This document shows, in pieces, positions 46,081-55,790 of a stretch of DNA of 64,000 nucleotides; position 1 is the stretch's first letter, and the number at the start of each line of letters is the position of its first letter. Source of the stretch: Pedobacter sp. SYP-B3415 (GTDB taxonomy: Bacteria > Bacteroidota > Bacteroidia > Sphingobacteriales > Sphingobacteriaceae). The stretch lies in contig NZ_RXNQ01000011.1 in NCBI RefSeq assembly GCF_004138205.1, positions 62,001 through 126,000 on the forward strand, read 5' to 3'. A model generated the notes under the pieces. The model had not been told where the DNA came from and did no database searches. It was given only the letters and a program-made list of their open reading frames with translations. The position numbers and the translations under genes were made by a program.

Positions 46081-46115
46081 GCCGGGCAATTAAGTATTGC
46101 CCGGCTGTTTCTTTT
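46081..46115. terminator. bidirectional terminator between SMR and SDR genes
   Basis: GCCGGGCAAT (46081-46090) pairs exactly with ATTGCCCGGC (46096-46105), loop TAAGT, followed by TGTTTCTTTT on the + strand and an A-rich flank on the other side. It overlaps the end of the convergent SDR gene. Confidence 0.8.
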
Positions 46116-46989
46116 ATGGAAGCTCGCCGCCGCCGTGAGCACTGAAAATTGAGCCTGTTGTATAACTGCCGTCATTGTCGGCAAGCTGAACAAAGATTGA
46201 AGCCAGCTCCGCCGGCTGGCCGGGTCGGCCCAACGCAGTTTGTTTGCCAAAAGCCACAAGCATTTCCTGCGGTACGCCGCCACTGGCCTGAAGCGGTGTC
46301 CAGATTGGTCCTGGCGATACGCCGTTTACGCGGATCCCTTTTTCTGCGAGCTGCAGACTAAGGCTGCGTACAAAGTTTGTCGTCGCTGCCTTTGTTTGCG
46401 CATAATCGTACAATTCAGCCGAAGGCGTGGTAGCCTGCACAGATGTTGTAGCGATAATGCTTGACCCTTCTTTCAGGTGCGGAACTGCAGCCTTGATGAT
46501 CCAGAAAGGTGCATAAATATTTGTTTTAATGGTCCAGTCGAAATCTTCATCAGATATTTCGGTGATCGACTTGGTCGCCTGCTGCCTTGCAGCGTTACTA
46601 ACGAGGATATCAAGTCCGCCGAGTTCCTTTACCGCAGTTTCGACCAGGTCGCGACAAAAATCAGCTGAGCGGAGGTCGCCCGGAATGGCGATTCCCTTCA
46701 CACCGGCCGCCTGGATATGACTGATTACCTCATCTGCATCGGCCTGCTCTTCCGGCAAGTAATTGATTATAACATCGGCACCTTCACGGGCATAGGCAAT
46801 GGCTGCTGCACGGCCAATACCTGAGTCGCCCCCGGTAATTAACGCTTTCCGGCCTTTCAGGCGGCCGCTGCCCTTGTAAGACTCTTCGCCATGGTCTGGT
46901 ATAGGCTGCATATCTTTCGCCAGGCCCGGCCATTCCTGTTTCTGCGTCTTAAATGGCGGACGCGGGTATTTGTCTAATGGATTTTTCAT
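46114..46989 (-). CDS. short-chain dehydrogenase/reductase (YghA/GSP39-like)
   Basis: 291 residues with an N-terminal extension (MKNPLDKYPRPPFKTQKQEW) typical of the stress-linked branch of SDRs. RKALITGGDSGIGRAAAIAY is the NAD(P) loop, DILVSNAARQ the NNAG-like motif, IATTSVQA the catalytic Ser region and YDYAQTKAATTNF the Tyr-x3-Lys pair; VNGVSPGPIWTPLQ completes the site. Substrate unknown; relatives are general stress or aldehyde/sugar reductases. Confidence 0.92.
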   Translation of the reverse strand: MKNPLDKYPRPPFKTQKQEWPGLAKDMQPIPDHGEESYKGSGRLKGRKALITGGDSGIGRAAAIAYAREGADVIINYLPEEQADADEVISHIQAAGVKGIAIPGDLRSADFCRDLVETAVKELGGLDILVSNAARQQATKSITEISDEDFDWTIKTNIYAPFWIIKAAVPHLKEGSSIIATTSVQATTPSAELYDYAQTKAATTNFVRSLSLQLAEKGIRVNGVSPGPIWTPLQASGGVPQEMLVAFGKQTALGRPGQPAELASIFVQLADNDGSYTTGSIFSAHGGGELP

Positions 46990-47219
46990 AGGTGTTATCA
47001 GCTAAATGAATAAGGGGCCATGTACTTATGGCTCCTGTCACTTAACAGATGAATCATCTGAGAGTTCTGGTTTTTTGAAATTGGAATTAAAGGCCTCTTT
47101 GCCCGATCCCGATAGAGCCGGATGCCAGCAGGACTTGTAAATTAAAAAGGGTATGTCAAATGGAGATGTGCAAAACTGCTGAGGGTAAATTTTGTTTAAA
47201 AGGTAAATCTTTCCAGCTG

Positions 47220-47771
47220 ATGCAACATCAAAAAACGCTCATCTGCCGTCAGTTCTGGCTGATCGCCTTCTTTATTCTGTCAGTAGCTTCAGTGCACGCC
47301 CAACAGGCCGCAAGACAACCGCTTGTCAACGTGCAAAATGAAGCGGCCATTCAAAATATCAGACGGACCTATCAGCAGATTAACGCGCTCAACCTGACGG
47401 CGGAACGGTTTAAATATGAAAGTTCTGGCTGTGTCCAAGACGGCGTGGTTACCTATTTTTTCAGTGGAAAAAAGATATTAAAAATTGTAGAGTCTGGCTC
47501 CATCGGCGACGGAAGCTGGGTGCATGAATTTTATTATGATGCCGGTAAACTTATTTTTTGTCTTGAAAGCCTTGTTGGCGGACCGGCAAACGGGCCGGTG
47601 ACCAAAACACAATACCGGGTATACCTGAAACAGGGTTCCGTTATTCGCGCTTTGCACGATAGCAACAAAATTTCTGCAACAGACAGCAAGGCGACCGAAC
47701 TCATGCAGGCCGGGACCAGAATTTATGCTGCTTACACAACCAAAGATTTTGTCTCAGCTTTATGTAACTAG
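47220..47771 (+). CDS. hypothetical secreted protein
   Basis: The ATG at 47220 (MQHQKTLICRQFWLIAFFIL then SVASVHAQ) gives a signal peptide with a cleavage site after HAQ; the upstream ATG at 47160 would put 20 polar residues before it. The mature ~155 residues start QAARQPLVNVQNEAAIQNIR and have GCVQDGVVTYFFSGKKILKI, DGSWVHEFYYDAGKLIFCLE and GTRIYAAYTT; repeated short beta strands. No family recognised. Confidence 0.65.
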   Translation: MQHQKTLICRQFWLIAFFILSVASVHAQQAARQPLVNVQNEAAIQNIRRTYQQINALNLTAERFKYESSGCVQDGVVTYFFSGKKILKIVESGSIGDGSWVHEFYYDAGKLIFCLESLVGGPANGPVTKTQYRVYLKQGSVIRALHDSNKISATDSKATELMQAGTRIYAAYTTKDFVSALCN

Positions 47772-47853
47772 CTTTTCCGTGCGGTCTTGTTGAAAATCAG
47801 GTTCGCGGTCGGCCATCTGTAAGTTACGGATGTGATCTGATGCCTGCATCAAT

Positions 47854-49158
47854 TTATTTTGCACCGGCACCATCACCCACCGGCTGAAGCAGTGACGCAT
47901 ATACGCTGCCCATGGCCATTTCCTTTTCAAAAAGGCCTTCAACAACAATGTTCATGATGCCCAGAATGGCAGCATTCGGCCCCAGGTTAGATAACATCAC
48001 GCTTGATGTCTGGCTGATCTGTGTCATACTGTATGTATGAATCGCCTGGGTGATCGGTATGGTGATGTAATGTTGCGCATCGGCCATTTTTCCGCCCAGA
48101 ATAATAACAGCGGGGTTAAACAGCTGAATCAGCGTCGCAATGCCCTTACCAAGGTTATGCCCAATATCGCTCAGCAGGTTGATGGCGAACTGATCGCCGT
48201 TATTGGCAGCCTGGATAATCAGAGCGGGCTGGATTTTTTCAGGATCACCATCGCACAGTTCGTTAAGCAGACTATCCTGTCCGGCCTCAATGCCCTGCCT
48301 GGCAAATTTAGTCAGTGCTATTCCCGAAGCTACAGTTTCCAGGCAGCCACGCTTGCCGCAGTAACATAATGTCCCGTTCTCTGCAAAGGGAATGTGACCG
48401 ATCTCACCAGAAAAGCCGTGACTGCCCTTTCGCATTTTGCCATCCATCACAATTCCAAGCCCGATTCCCCAATCCATCAACACCACCAGCGCATCATTCA
48501 CACCACGGGCCAGACCATAGTTGAGTTCTGCTGTTGCTGAGCACTTGACATCATTCTGGATAAAAACGGGCCGCCCGAACCGGCCTTCCAGATAACTTTG
48601 AAGGCTTAGCTCATTGCCTGTTGCAAGATAAGTCTGGTTGTTTCCTGTTTGCCAGTTAATCAGACCTGGCATAGAAAAGCCGACACCCAGCACCTTTTTA
48701 TTGTCGATTCCGGTTTTTCGAAGCAATTCAAACCCCAGATCGTACAGTTGTTCGATTGCTGAAAGATCTTTGCTTATTGCAACATCAGCCAGTTCAATTG
48801 CAGAAACGGTTCCGTTATTATCTATTACAGCAATTTGGGTCACAAATAATTCAAGATTGAAGCACATTACGTAAAATGACCCATCTATCAGAGCGAATAA
48901 CTCCGGGCGGCGCCCCCCGATCGAAGTTCCTTTCCCTTTCCGTTCGAGCAGGCCTTCTGCCAGCAGCTCATTGATCAGCACCTGGCAGGTAGGCATACTG
49001 ATGTTGAGCGCAAGCGTGAGTTCAGAAAGAGCCGCAGGTCCGTTCCTGAAAATAAATTGCGCGAGCCTGAGTTTCTGCAGCTGCTTTTTTCGGTCGGCAG
49101 CATTTATAGCCCTGCCGGCATCTGACTTTTTATCTGGTGTAGTGCGTGTGTCCTGCAT
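47854..49158 (-). CDS. ROK-family transcriptional regulator (NagC/XylR type)
   Basis: The N-terminal winged helix (LAQFIFRNGPAALSELTLAL, NISMPTCQVLINELLAEGLL) leads to a ROK kinase-like domain with GVGFSMPGLINWQTGNN, FIQNDVKCSATAELNYGLAR, GLGIVMDGKMRKGSHGFSGE and the zinc site CYCGKRGCLETVASG. The GxGxG ATP loop is degenerate, as expected for a sugar-sensing regulator. It is divergent from the SusC gene with 212 bp between, so it most likely controls the SusC-SusD operon in response to a sugar or sugar phosphate. Confidence 0.92.
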   Translation of the reverse strand: MQDTRTTPDKKSDAGRAINAADRKKQLQKLRLAQFIFRNGPAALSELTLALNISMPTCQVLINELLAEGLLERKGKGTSIGGRRPELFALIDGSFYVMCFNLELFVTQIAVIDNNGTVSAIELADVAISKDLSAIEQLYDLGFELLRKTGIDNKKVLGVGFSMPGLINWQTGNNQTYLATGNELSLQSYLEGRFGRPVFIQNDVKCSATAELNYGLARGVNDALVVLMDWGIGLGIVMDGKMRKGSHGFSGEIGHIPFAENGTLCYCGKRGCLETVASGIALTKFARQGIEAGQDSLLNELCDGDPEKIQPALIIQAANNGDQFAINLLSDIGHNLGKGIATLIQLFNPAVIILGGKMADAQHYITIPITQAIHTYSMTQISQTSSVMLSNLGPNAAILGIMNIVVEGLFEKEMAMGSVYASLLQPVGDGAGAK

Positions 49159-49370
49159 AATTAAGGGGATGAAAATTCATGTCTGGATGGTAACTTTCAT
49201 AAAATATTAACAAAAGTGCTATAAGTTATTTGAAATAATGTGGAATTAACATTAGCTTAATCGAATAATTACAACTTGCGGCGTTTAATACAGTCGCAGT
49301 AGAGGGCCGCGAATTAACAAACGAACACGATAAAAGTAATACACAATCTCTCAAACTTCATTTTTAGCAC

Positions 49371-52300
49371 ATGAAAAAAGTTTTACACGAGTGTTTCTCT
49401 AAGAGGAACGTGAAGGTGTGGTTCCTGGGGCTTCTGCTTATAGGCATCAACCTGACAAATGCCTGGGCACAAAATACGGTCACCGTTACGGGTACCGTTC
49501 GTGATCAGCAAAACAGTGAACCGCTGCCGGGGGTGATCGTTTCGGCCGACAAATCACGCAGAGAGATTGCCACCGGTGCCGATGGCAAATTCAGTATCCA
49601 GGCTCAGCCAAATGAGACGCTGACATTCCGGTCGCTGGGATACAATAACCAGACGGTAACGATCGGCACTAACCTGGTGTTTAACATCAGCCTGGTTGCT
49701 TCTGAAACAAACCTCAATGATGTGGTGGTAGTTGGTTACGGTACGCAGAAAAAAGCGAACCTTACCGGTGCGGTAAGCCAGGTAGCGGGTTCTGAATTGA
49801 GCCGCCGTCCGGTTACCTCAGTTGGTTCTGCGCTGCAGGGGCAAATGGCCGGTGTTACGGTAAACGTTCAGCGCGGTCTGCCGGGCAACAATGGCGGGGT
49901 AATCCGCGTGCGCGGGGTAGGGACCCTGAACGATGCCAATCCGCTGCTGGTTATAGACGGCATTCCATCAGGCGATATCAATATTCTAAACCCTGAAGAC
50001 ATCGAAAATATCTCTGTATTGAAAGATGCTGCAGCTTCTTCAATATATGGTGTACGCGGCGCCAACGGTGTAATCCTGATTACAACCAAAAAGGGCAAAT
50101 CGACTGCGCCGGCGCTGGCCTACAACAACTATTTCGGTTTTCAAAAGCCTACCGCGCTTCCAAAATACCTCGGCTCGCCGCAGTATATGGAACTGCTTAA
50201 CGAGGCACGGGTCAACGCAGGTCTGAACCCGACTTATACGCCCGCCCAGATTGAGGTAGCGCGAAACGGGTCTGATCCGAACTTTTTTGCCAATACCGAC
50301 TGGATCAGCGAGATTTATAAAGACAACGCGCCACAGCAAAACCATAACTTCAACCTGTCTGGCGGAGCCGATAAAACAAACTATTACCTTTCTTACGGTT
50401 ACCTGAAGGAAGGTGGTTTCATAACGGGCGATGTGTATGGAGCCAAGCGTCATACTGTACGTGCCCGCGTGTCAACAACGGTTTTTGACCGTTTAAATAT
50501 TGACGCAACGATTGGTTACATTGACCGTGCGTATTCAGAATCCAATGAATCGACCAACTCAACTGGCGGCCCGCTGTCGGTTGCCCAATACATTTCGCCA
50601 CTTGTACCAGTGCGTTTTACAAACGGCAGCTGGGGTTATGGCGGTGGTGCACGGAATCCGCTTGCGGTTGTAACAGATGGCGGCTACAACGATTTCAGCT
50701 CGCAGGAGATTACGGCTAACTTACAGGCTACTCTCAATATTACAAACAGTTTCAGACTGCGTTCGCAATATGGCCTGGTTCGAAGCAATTCGCTGCGCGA
50801 GATCTTTACAAAGACAATCGATTACGTGAGCCCGGTAACCAACCAGGTGATCTATCAGACAAATTTCCCGAACCGTCTTTCGAATGCTGACTATACCAGC
50901 CGTTATCAGATGGTTAATGCTATTGCCGAGTATGAAAAGACTTTTGCGCAGAAACATTACCTGAAAGCCTTTGTGGCCGCACAGCGTGAAGAAACGATTG
51001 CAAAAGATTTTGATGCCTACCGGACTTATTTTCCGACACAGGATGTGGCAAGTTTACCCCTGGGAAGTGCTGATAATCAGTTCAACGGTGCATCTGCCGG
51101 CCAAAACGCATTACAGTCATTATTTGGCCGGGTAAATTATTCCTTTAGTCAGCGTTACCTGCTTGAGGCAAACTTCAGGCATGACGGATCGTCGAGGTTT
51201 GCCAGTAATGTTCGCTGGAACACCTTTTTGTCGGGATCTGCGGGCTGGCTTTTTTCAGAAGAAAAATTCTTCGCTCCGCTTAAAAACATCATTGATGTTG
51301 GTAAGATCCGGGTTTCTTATGGCGATCAGGGCAACGACCGCGTAGGCAGCGATTTTGCGTACCTGCGTACACTTGGCTCTGTAGGCTCGATGCCGATCGG
51401 AAATACCATCACCTCAGGATATCGCGAAACAGGCATTCCGAACGCCCTTCTTACCTGGGAATCCGTTACGAAACAAAACATTGGCCTTGATCTGAGCATG
51501 CTGAACGGGCACCTTGGCCTGACTGCCGATTATTACATCAATAACACAAATAATATCCTGCTTAGTGTGCCGCTGCCCGATGTTCTGGGTACAGGTTACC
51601 CGCGCCAGAATGCCGGCAAGGTGCAAAATAAAGGGTGGGAACTTTCATTGACTTATCAGAATAAGATCAATGACTTTAGTTACAACCTTTCTGCAAACCT
51701 GTCTGATGTGCGAAACAAAGTTGTAAGCCTTGGCGACGTACCGCCGACTTATGGCGACCAGGTACGTTTTGTCGGTGAACCGATTGATGCCTTTTATGGT
51801 TTTGTCGCCGAGCGACTTGCCCAGGAGTCTGATTTCACAATTAATCCAAATAACCCCGAAGCTACCCGTTATACACCAAACTTCCCATATGATTCCAGTT
51901 TTCCGATGCGCCCGGGAGATTTGATTTACCGGGACCTGAATGGAGATGGCAAAATTACTGCTGATGCAGACAGGCAAGTGATCGGCAGTCCGATTCCACG
52001 CTACACCTATGGTTTTAACAGCTCTTTTGCTTACAAGGGCTTCGATCTTGCCATCTTTCTGCAGGGCGTCGGTAAGGCCGATGGTTACGTGACAGGTGCT
52101 GCACGGTATGCATTTATCAATGATGGTTCAAGTCCGCAGGAATTTCATCTTGACCGCTGGACGCCCACCAATCCCAATGCAAGTTACCCAAGATTGGCTT
52201 ATGGTTATTCGTACAACCAGCGCCTTTCTACCATGTGGCTTGAAGACGCTTCCTATTTCCGCGTGAAAAATATTCAGCTCGGTTACACCGTTCCAAACAG

Positions 52301-52472
52301 GCTGATTGAAAAATGGCGGGTAAGCCGCCTGCGGGTTTACGCATCGGCAGATAACCTGTTCACAGCAACGAACTTTTTCTACGGTTACGATCCTGAAACG
52401 CCGGTCACCGCGGGTGGATTTTACCCGGTTCCAAAAACAATTGTATTTGGTCTGAACCTGAGCTTCAAATAA
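49371..52472 (+). CDS. SusC/RagA-type TonB-dependent outer-membrane transporter
   Basis: A 1033-residue TonB-dependent barrel of the SusC kind. A signal sequence (LLLIGINLTNAWA|Q) precedes a carboxypeptidase-like domain (VTVTGTVRDQQNSEPLPGVI, FRSLGYNNQTVTI), then LNDVVVVGYGTQKKANLTGA, the SusC marker and likely TonB box region, and the plug with VIRVRGVGTLNDANPLLVID and NISVLKDAAASSIYGVRGAN. The barrel ends in FGLNLSFK with terminal aromatic-Lys. SusC-like proteins import oligomers that the SusD lipoprotein delivers. Gene pair with SusD at 52501 (28 bp gap). Confidence 0.95.
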   Translation: MKKVLHECFSKRNVKVWFLGLLLIGINLTNAWAQNTVTVTGTVRDQQNSEPLPGVIVSADKSRREIATGADGKFSIQAQPNETLTFRSLGYNNQTVTIGTNLVFNISLVASETNLNDVVVVGYGTQKKANLTGAVSQVAGSELSRRPVTSVGSALQGQMAGVTVNVQRGLPGNNGGVIRVRGVGTLNDANPLLVIDGIPSGDINILNPEDIENISVLKDAAASSIYGVRGANGVILITTKKGKSTAPALAYNNYFGFQKPTALPKYLGSPQYMELLNEARVNAGLNPTYTPAQIEVARNGSDPNFFANTDWISEIYKDNAPQQNHNFNLSGGADKTNYYLSYGYLKEGGFITGDVYGAKRHTVRARVSTTVFDRLNIDATIGYIDRAYSESNESTNSTGGPLSVAQYISPLVPVRFTNGSWGYGGGARNPLAVVTDGGYNDFSSQEITANLQATLNITNSFRLRSQYGLVRSNSLREIFTKTIDYVSPVTNQVIYQTNFPNRLSNADYTSRYQMVNAIAEYEKTFAQKHYLKAFVAAQREETIAKDFDAYRTYFPTQDVASLPLGSADNQFNGASAGQNALQSLFGRVNYSFSQRYLLEANFRHDGSSRFASNVRWNTFLSGSAGWLFSEEKFFAPLKNIIDVGKIRVSYGDQGNDRVGSDFAYLRTLGSVGSMPIGNTITSGYRETGIPNALLTWESVTKQNIGLDLSMLNGHLGLTADYYINNTNNILLSVPLPDVLGTGYPRQNAGKVQNKGWELSLTYQNKINDFSYNLSANLSDVRNKVVSLGDVPPTYGDQVRFVGEPIDAFYGFVAERLAQESDFTINPNNPEATRYTPNFPYDSSFPMRPGDLIYRDLNGDGKITADADRQVIGSPIPRYTYGFNSSFAYKGFDLAIFLQGVGKADGYVTGAARYAFINDGSSPQEFHLDRWTPTNPNASYPRLAYGYSYNQRLSTMWLEDASYFRVKNIQLGYTVPNRLIEKWRVSRLRVYASADNLFTATNFFYGYDPETPVTAGGFYPVPKTIVFGLNLSFK

Positions 52473-52500
52473 TAAACAGCAAGATAAACGACATTTCAAA

Positions 52501-54147
52501 ATGAAAAAATATACCTATATCTGTTTGGCCTTTCTGCTTGCATCGGCATCATGTAAGAAAGATTTTCTGGACCGTACACCATTAAGCGCGATATCTGATG
52601 AGACGTTCTGGACAACGCAGGAACAGCTTCAACTTGGTCTGAACGGCCTTTATGCAAACGTTAAAGCATCAAATACGGTTGCGATGGATCAATTGGGCGA
52701 TAACAGCATCAATTCAACAACGACCGATAATTACAGGATATTAAGCAGCGGGAATTTCAATGTGGAACTGGGAACAGTGAATACAGAATGGGGTTCGCAA
52801 TTTGCGGGCATCCGTCAGTGTAATGTGTTTCTGGCCAACTATCAAAGAGCTACATCCGTGCCCGAACAGGTTAAAAACCAGATGGCCGGTGAAGCCAAAA
52901 CCATTCGTGCCTACATGTACATGCACCTGGTATCGTTCTTTGGCGATGTGCCGCTTGTTACACGGCCGCTGAATATCGACGAACTTTATGAACCGCGCAA
53001 CCCGAGGAAAGAGGTTGTCGACTTCATTCTGCAGGAGCTGCAGGAGGCGGCAGACCTGATGCAGCCTGCTATTCAAACCGGTGCAGCACTAGGCAGACTG
53101 AGCAAGGGTGCTGCATTGGGCCTGCGCGCGCGCATGGCACTTTATGATGGCCGCTGGGCTGAAGCTGAGAAATCTGCTAAAGCGGTGATGGATTTGGGTG
53201 TGTACTCGCTTTATTCTACCGGTAAACCAAATGAAGATTACTACAACTTGTTCACGTATGCAGGTAAACTTTCAGCCGGCGCCAATAAGGAAACGATCAT
53301 GGCCAGGACGCATCTTCTGGATGTGAGCATGCACAACATCAGCCGTGAATCGCAGGTGCCCGATCAGAGTTCACGCTATAACCCGACAAAGTCGCTGGTC
53401 GATTCTTACCTGTGTACAGACGGGCTGCCTATCGAGCGCTCGCCGCTTTACAGTGAGGCTACGTACGCCAGTCTATGGCAGAACCGCGATCCGCGGATGC
53501 GCATGACTATCCTGGCTCCAAACTCGCCATGGGGAGGTCGTCGTGACGGCAATGCAGCCAACACAAATCCAAATATTTATACGGCACCGAAATTTCTGAT
53601 GGACCGCCAGGGATCGGTAACAATTACCGGCTACTATTTCAATAAATATGTGCAGATAAGCGCTGTGGGCCAGGTATCGCGCGATGAAAATGATATACAT
53701 ATTTTACGCCTGGCAGAAATGCTCTTAACCTATGCTGAAGCAAAACTGGAGCAGGGCACACTTACACAGGCCGATATTGATCTGACAATCAATAAACTTC
53801 GCGACCGTGTGGGCATGAAACGTATGGTATTAAGCGAACTTACAGCGAACGGACTTGACATTCGTACCGAGATACGCCGTGAGCGCCGTGTTGAGCTTGC
53901 ACGCGAAGGACAGCGCTGGTTTGACCTGATGCGCTGGAAACAGGGTGCATTGTTAGGCGCCGATGTTAAGGGAGTGAAAAAATCGCTTGCGCCGGCTGCG
54001 CAGGTGAGTAACATCAATGCCGATGCAAATGGTTATATCATTGTGCAAACCGGCAGGCAGTTTGTAGATCCGAAACACTACCTGTGGCCTGTACCACTTA
54101 TCCAGCTGCAACGTAATCCTAAGCTTGGGCAGAACCCCGGATGGTAA
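52501..54147 (+). CDS. SusD/RagB-type substrate-binding lipoprotein
   Basis: MKKYTYICLAFLLASASC with KKDFLDRTPLSAISDETFWT is the lipobox and the typical SusD opening. Tetratricopeptide-like repeats follow (EAKTIRAYMYMHLVSFFGDV; KGAALGLRARMALYDGRWAE), and the C-terminal motifs TEIRRERRVELAREGQRWFD and the end LWPVPLIQLQRNPKLGQNPG are diagnostic. It caps the SusC channel and binds the substrate at the cell surface. It is followed directly by the EEP phosphoesterase. Confidence 0.94.
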   Translation: MKKYTYICLAFLLASASCKKDFLDRTPLSAISDETFWTTQEQLQLGLNGLYANVKASNTVAMDQLGDNSINSTTTDNYRILSSGNFNVELGTVNTEWGSQFAGIRQCNVFLANYQRATSVPEQVKNQMAGEAKTIRAYMYMHLVSFFGDVPLVTRPLNIDELYEPRNPRKEVVDFILQELQEAADLMQPAIQTGAALGRLSKGAALGLRARMALYDGRWAEAEKSAKAVMDLGVYSLYSTGKPNEDYYNLFTYAGKLSAGANKETIMARTHLLDVSMHNISRESQVPDQSSRYNPTKSLVDSYLCTDGLPIERSPLYSEATYASLWQNRDPRMRMTILAPNSPWGGRRDGNAANTNPNIYTAPKFLMDRQGSVTITGYYFNKYVQISAVGQVSRDENDIHILRLAEMLLTYAEAKLEQGTLTQADIDLTINKLRDRVGMKRMVLSELTANGLDIRTEIRRERRVELAREGQRWFDLMRWKQGALLGADVKGVKKSLAPAAQVSNINADANGYIIVQTGRQFVDPKHYLWPVPLIQLQRNPKLGQNPGW

Positions 54148-54167
54148 TTATTGAGGTAATAAATGCA

Positions 54168-54977
54168 ATGAGAAAATACAGTCTTTTTTTAATGATCGGG
54201 TGCATGCTGCTAACTGCGGCATGTTCCACCCGAAGGTCTGCGCCCGGTAGCGGCGTACAGCTCAAAGTGATGTCTTACAATATTCATCATGCAAATCCGC
54301 CGTCAAAGCCAGATCAGATTGATCTGAAAGCGATTGCGGCTGTTATTGCAGCAGAAAATCCGGATGTGGTGGCCCTGCAGGAAGTCGATGTACATACAAA
54401 CCGGAGCGGGAAGATTGACCAGGCGGCAGAGCTTGCAAAAATGCTGAAGATGGAGGTCTTTTTTGCCCGCGCAATTGACTATGATGAGGGACAGTATGGT
54501 GTGGCTATTCTTTCAAGGCTGCCCATGAAAAATAACGAGGTTACGCGGCTTACAACGCGCGAAGGGACCAAAGGCGAGCCGCGCATACTGGCAACGACAG
54601 TGCTCCGGCTGCCCGGCGGCCGGCAGGTAAGGTTCGGCAGCACACATCTGGATGCACAGCGCGACGAAACGAACCGCCTCTTGCAAGCCAAAGAACTTGC
54701 TGATGCGGGCAGTGCGGAAAAACTGCCGTTCATACTGGCTGGCGACTGGAATGCCAGGCCCGGGAGTGAACCTGTCAGGATTATTGACCAGGTATTCACC
54801 CGGACCTGTTCGGACTGTGACTTGACTGTGCCGGCTGTAAACCCGCGAAGTACCATCGACTTTATTGCATACACAAAGAGTTCGCCCTGGGAAGTCGTTT
54901 CGCATAAAGTGATTCCTGAACGGTATGCTTCAGACCACCTCCCGGTTGTATCCGTACTTAGACTCCCGGCGAAATAA
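54168..54977 (+). CDS. endonuclease/exonuclease/phosphatase-family lipoprotein
   Basis: The ATG at 54168 gives MRKYSLFLMIGCMLLTAACS, a lipoprotein signal with Cys19. The frame opens at 54141 inside the susD end but that start would bury the signal. EEP-fold residues are present: LKVMSYNIHHAN, VVALQEVD (metal Glu), VFFARAIDYDEGQYGVAILS, THLDAQRDETNR (Asp), LAGDWNARPGSEPV (Asp/Asn), STIDFIAY and SDHLPVVSV (Asp-His pair). Such enzymes cleave phosphodiester or phosphomonoester bonds. As the third gene of the SusC-SusD unit it suggests that the imported substrate is, or is linked to, a phosphate ester, such as a nucleic acid or an inositol phosphate. Confidence 0.88.
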   Translation: MRKYSLFLMIGCMLLTAACSTRRSAPGSGVQLKVMSYNIHHANPPSKPDQIDLKAIAAVIAAENPDVVALQEVDVHTNRSGKIDQAAELAKMLKMEVFFARAIDYDEGQYGVAILSRLPMKNNEVTRLTTREGTKGEPRILATTVLRLPGGRQVRFGSTHLDAQRDETNRLLQAKELADAGSAEKLPFILAGDWNARPGSEPVRIIDQVFTRTCSDCDLTVPAVNPRSTIDFIAYTKSSPWEVVSHKVIPERYASDHLPVVSVLRLPAK

Positions 54978-55010
54978 CGACTGCAGCGAATCACGTTCTA
55001 CAGTTACAAA

Positions 55011-55039
55011 AGATCCGGCCCCTGCCGGATCTTTTTTTT
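55011..55039 (+). terminator. rho-independent terminator after the SusC-SusD-EEP unit
   Basis: AGATCCGGC (55011-55019) pairs exactly with GCCGGATCT (55024-55032), loop of four bases, directly followed by a run of eight T. It ends the operon and supports the view that the three genes form one unit. Confidence 0.92.
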
Positions 55040-55175
55040 GAAACCTACGGTGCCGCCCGAAGATCGCTGTGCAGCGGATGGGGACGGGCGGACAGGTTAA
55101 ACAGCCTTCAAGGCCGTTGCAGTTCTCCCGGCAACAGCCTGAAAATACCACACCGCCACCGCACTCTTATCAATT

Positions 55176-55727
55176 TCACCTGATCAGATTTCTGTTTGCC
55201 TGCCTGATATGCCGTTCGTTATGCATCACTATAAATTGCAGGGTATCGCCGAGTTTCATCCTGATGAGCGGGCTTATCGATGTAGAAACGCGCGTTGTAT
55301 CCAGATTTTTTTCTTTTGCCTGCTGCAGGTAGCTAAGCAGCTCGCTTTGCCAGGCAATAAACTGGTCAAGGATCTGTCCGGCCGGTAAGTTTACCGGCGG
55401 CACGTGTTTTTTCATAGCTGAATAACGTGCCTTATTTACATCGGGATCCATCATATTGATAAAATAGTTGCCCAGCCATCCTCTGGTAAAAGTAGCAGAT
55501 ATAGGGGGTTGTGCCTTGCGAAGTGCCCTTTCTGTACGCGGCAGGTAATGTGCTGAGTACGAGTTCAGGTGCGAAAGGCACTGGGCTATGCTCCAGCCGC
55601 CCACTGCTGAGGGCTTGTTCAGTAATTCTGCACTTAAGTAACGGTAGACGGTTTCTGCCTGTTTCAGGTGCTGCGCGGTCTGGCGTTCCAAATTCTCCAG
55701 CAGCTGTCCGGTATCGAATGTTTTCAT
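55176..55727 (-). CDS. DinB-family protein
   Basis: 183 residues forming a four-helix bundle of the DinB/YfiT kind. The likely metal-binding His residues lie in SIAQCLSHLNSYSAHYL and in LQFIVMHNERHIRQANRNLI. Many members are thiol-dependent transferases or of unknown role; two nearby cysteine-poor helices give no clue. It starts 63 bp before the Crp-like gene on the same strand, so the two may be one transcript. Confidence 0.8.
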   Translation of the reverse strand: MKTFDTGQLLENLERQTAQHLKQAETVYRYLSAELLNKPSAVGGWSIAQCLSHLNSYSAHYLPRTERALRKAQPPISATFTRGWLGNYFINMMDPDVNKARYSAMKKHVPPVNLPAGQILDQFIAWQSELLSYLQQAKEKNLDTTRVSTSISPLIRMKLGDTLQFIVMHNERHIRQANRNLIR

Positions 55728-55790
55728 TTTCCTGTTTTCGGCGCAAATTGCTTTTAAACAAAGGTATAAATGTTGGTATTTGCCAGCATT

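Noticed and set aside
46149..46720. Several + strand ORFs across the SDR gene
   Set aside because: Shadows of the minus-strand SDR reading frame, which has all family motifs.
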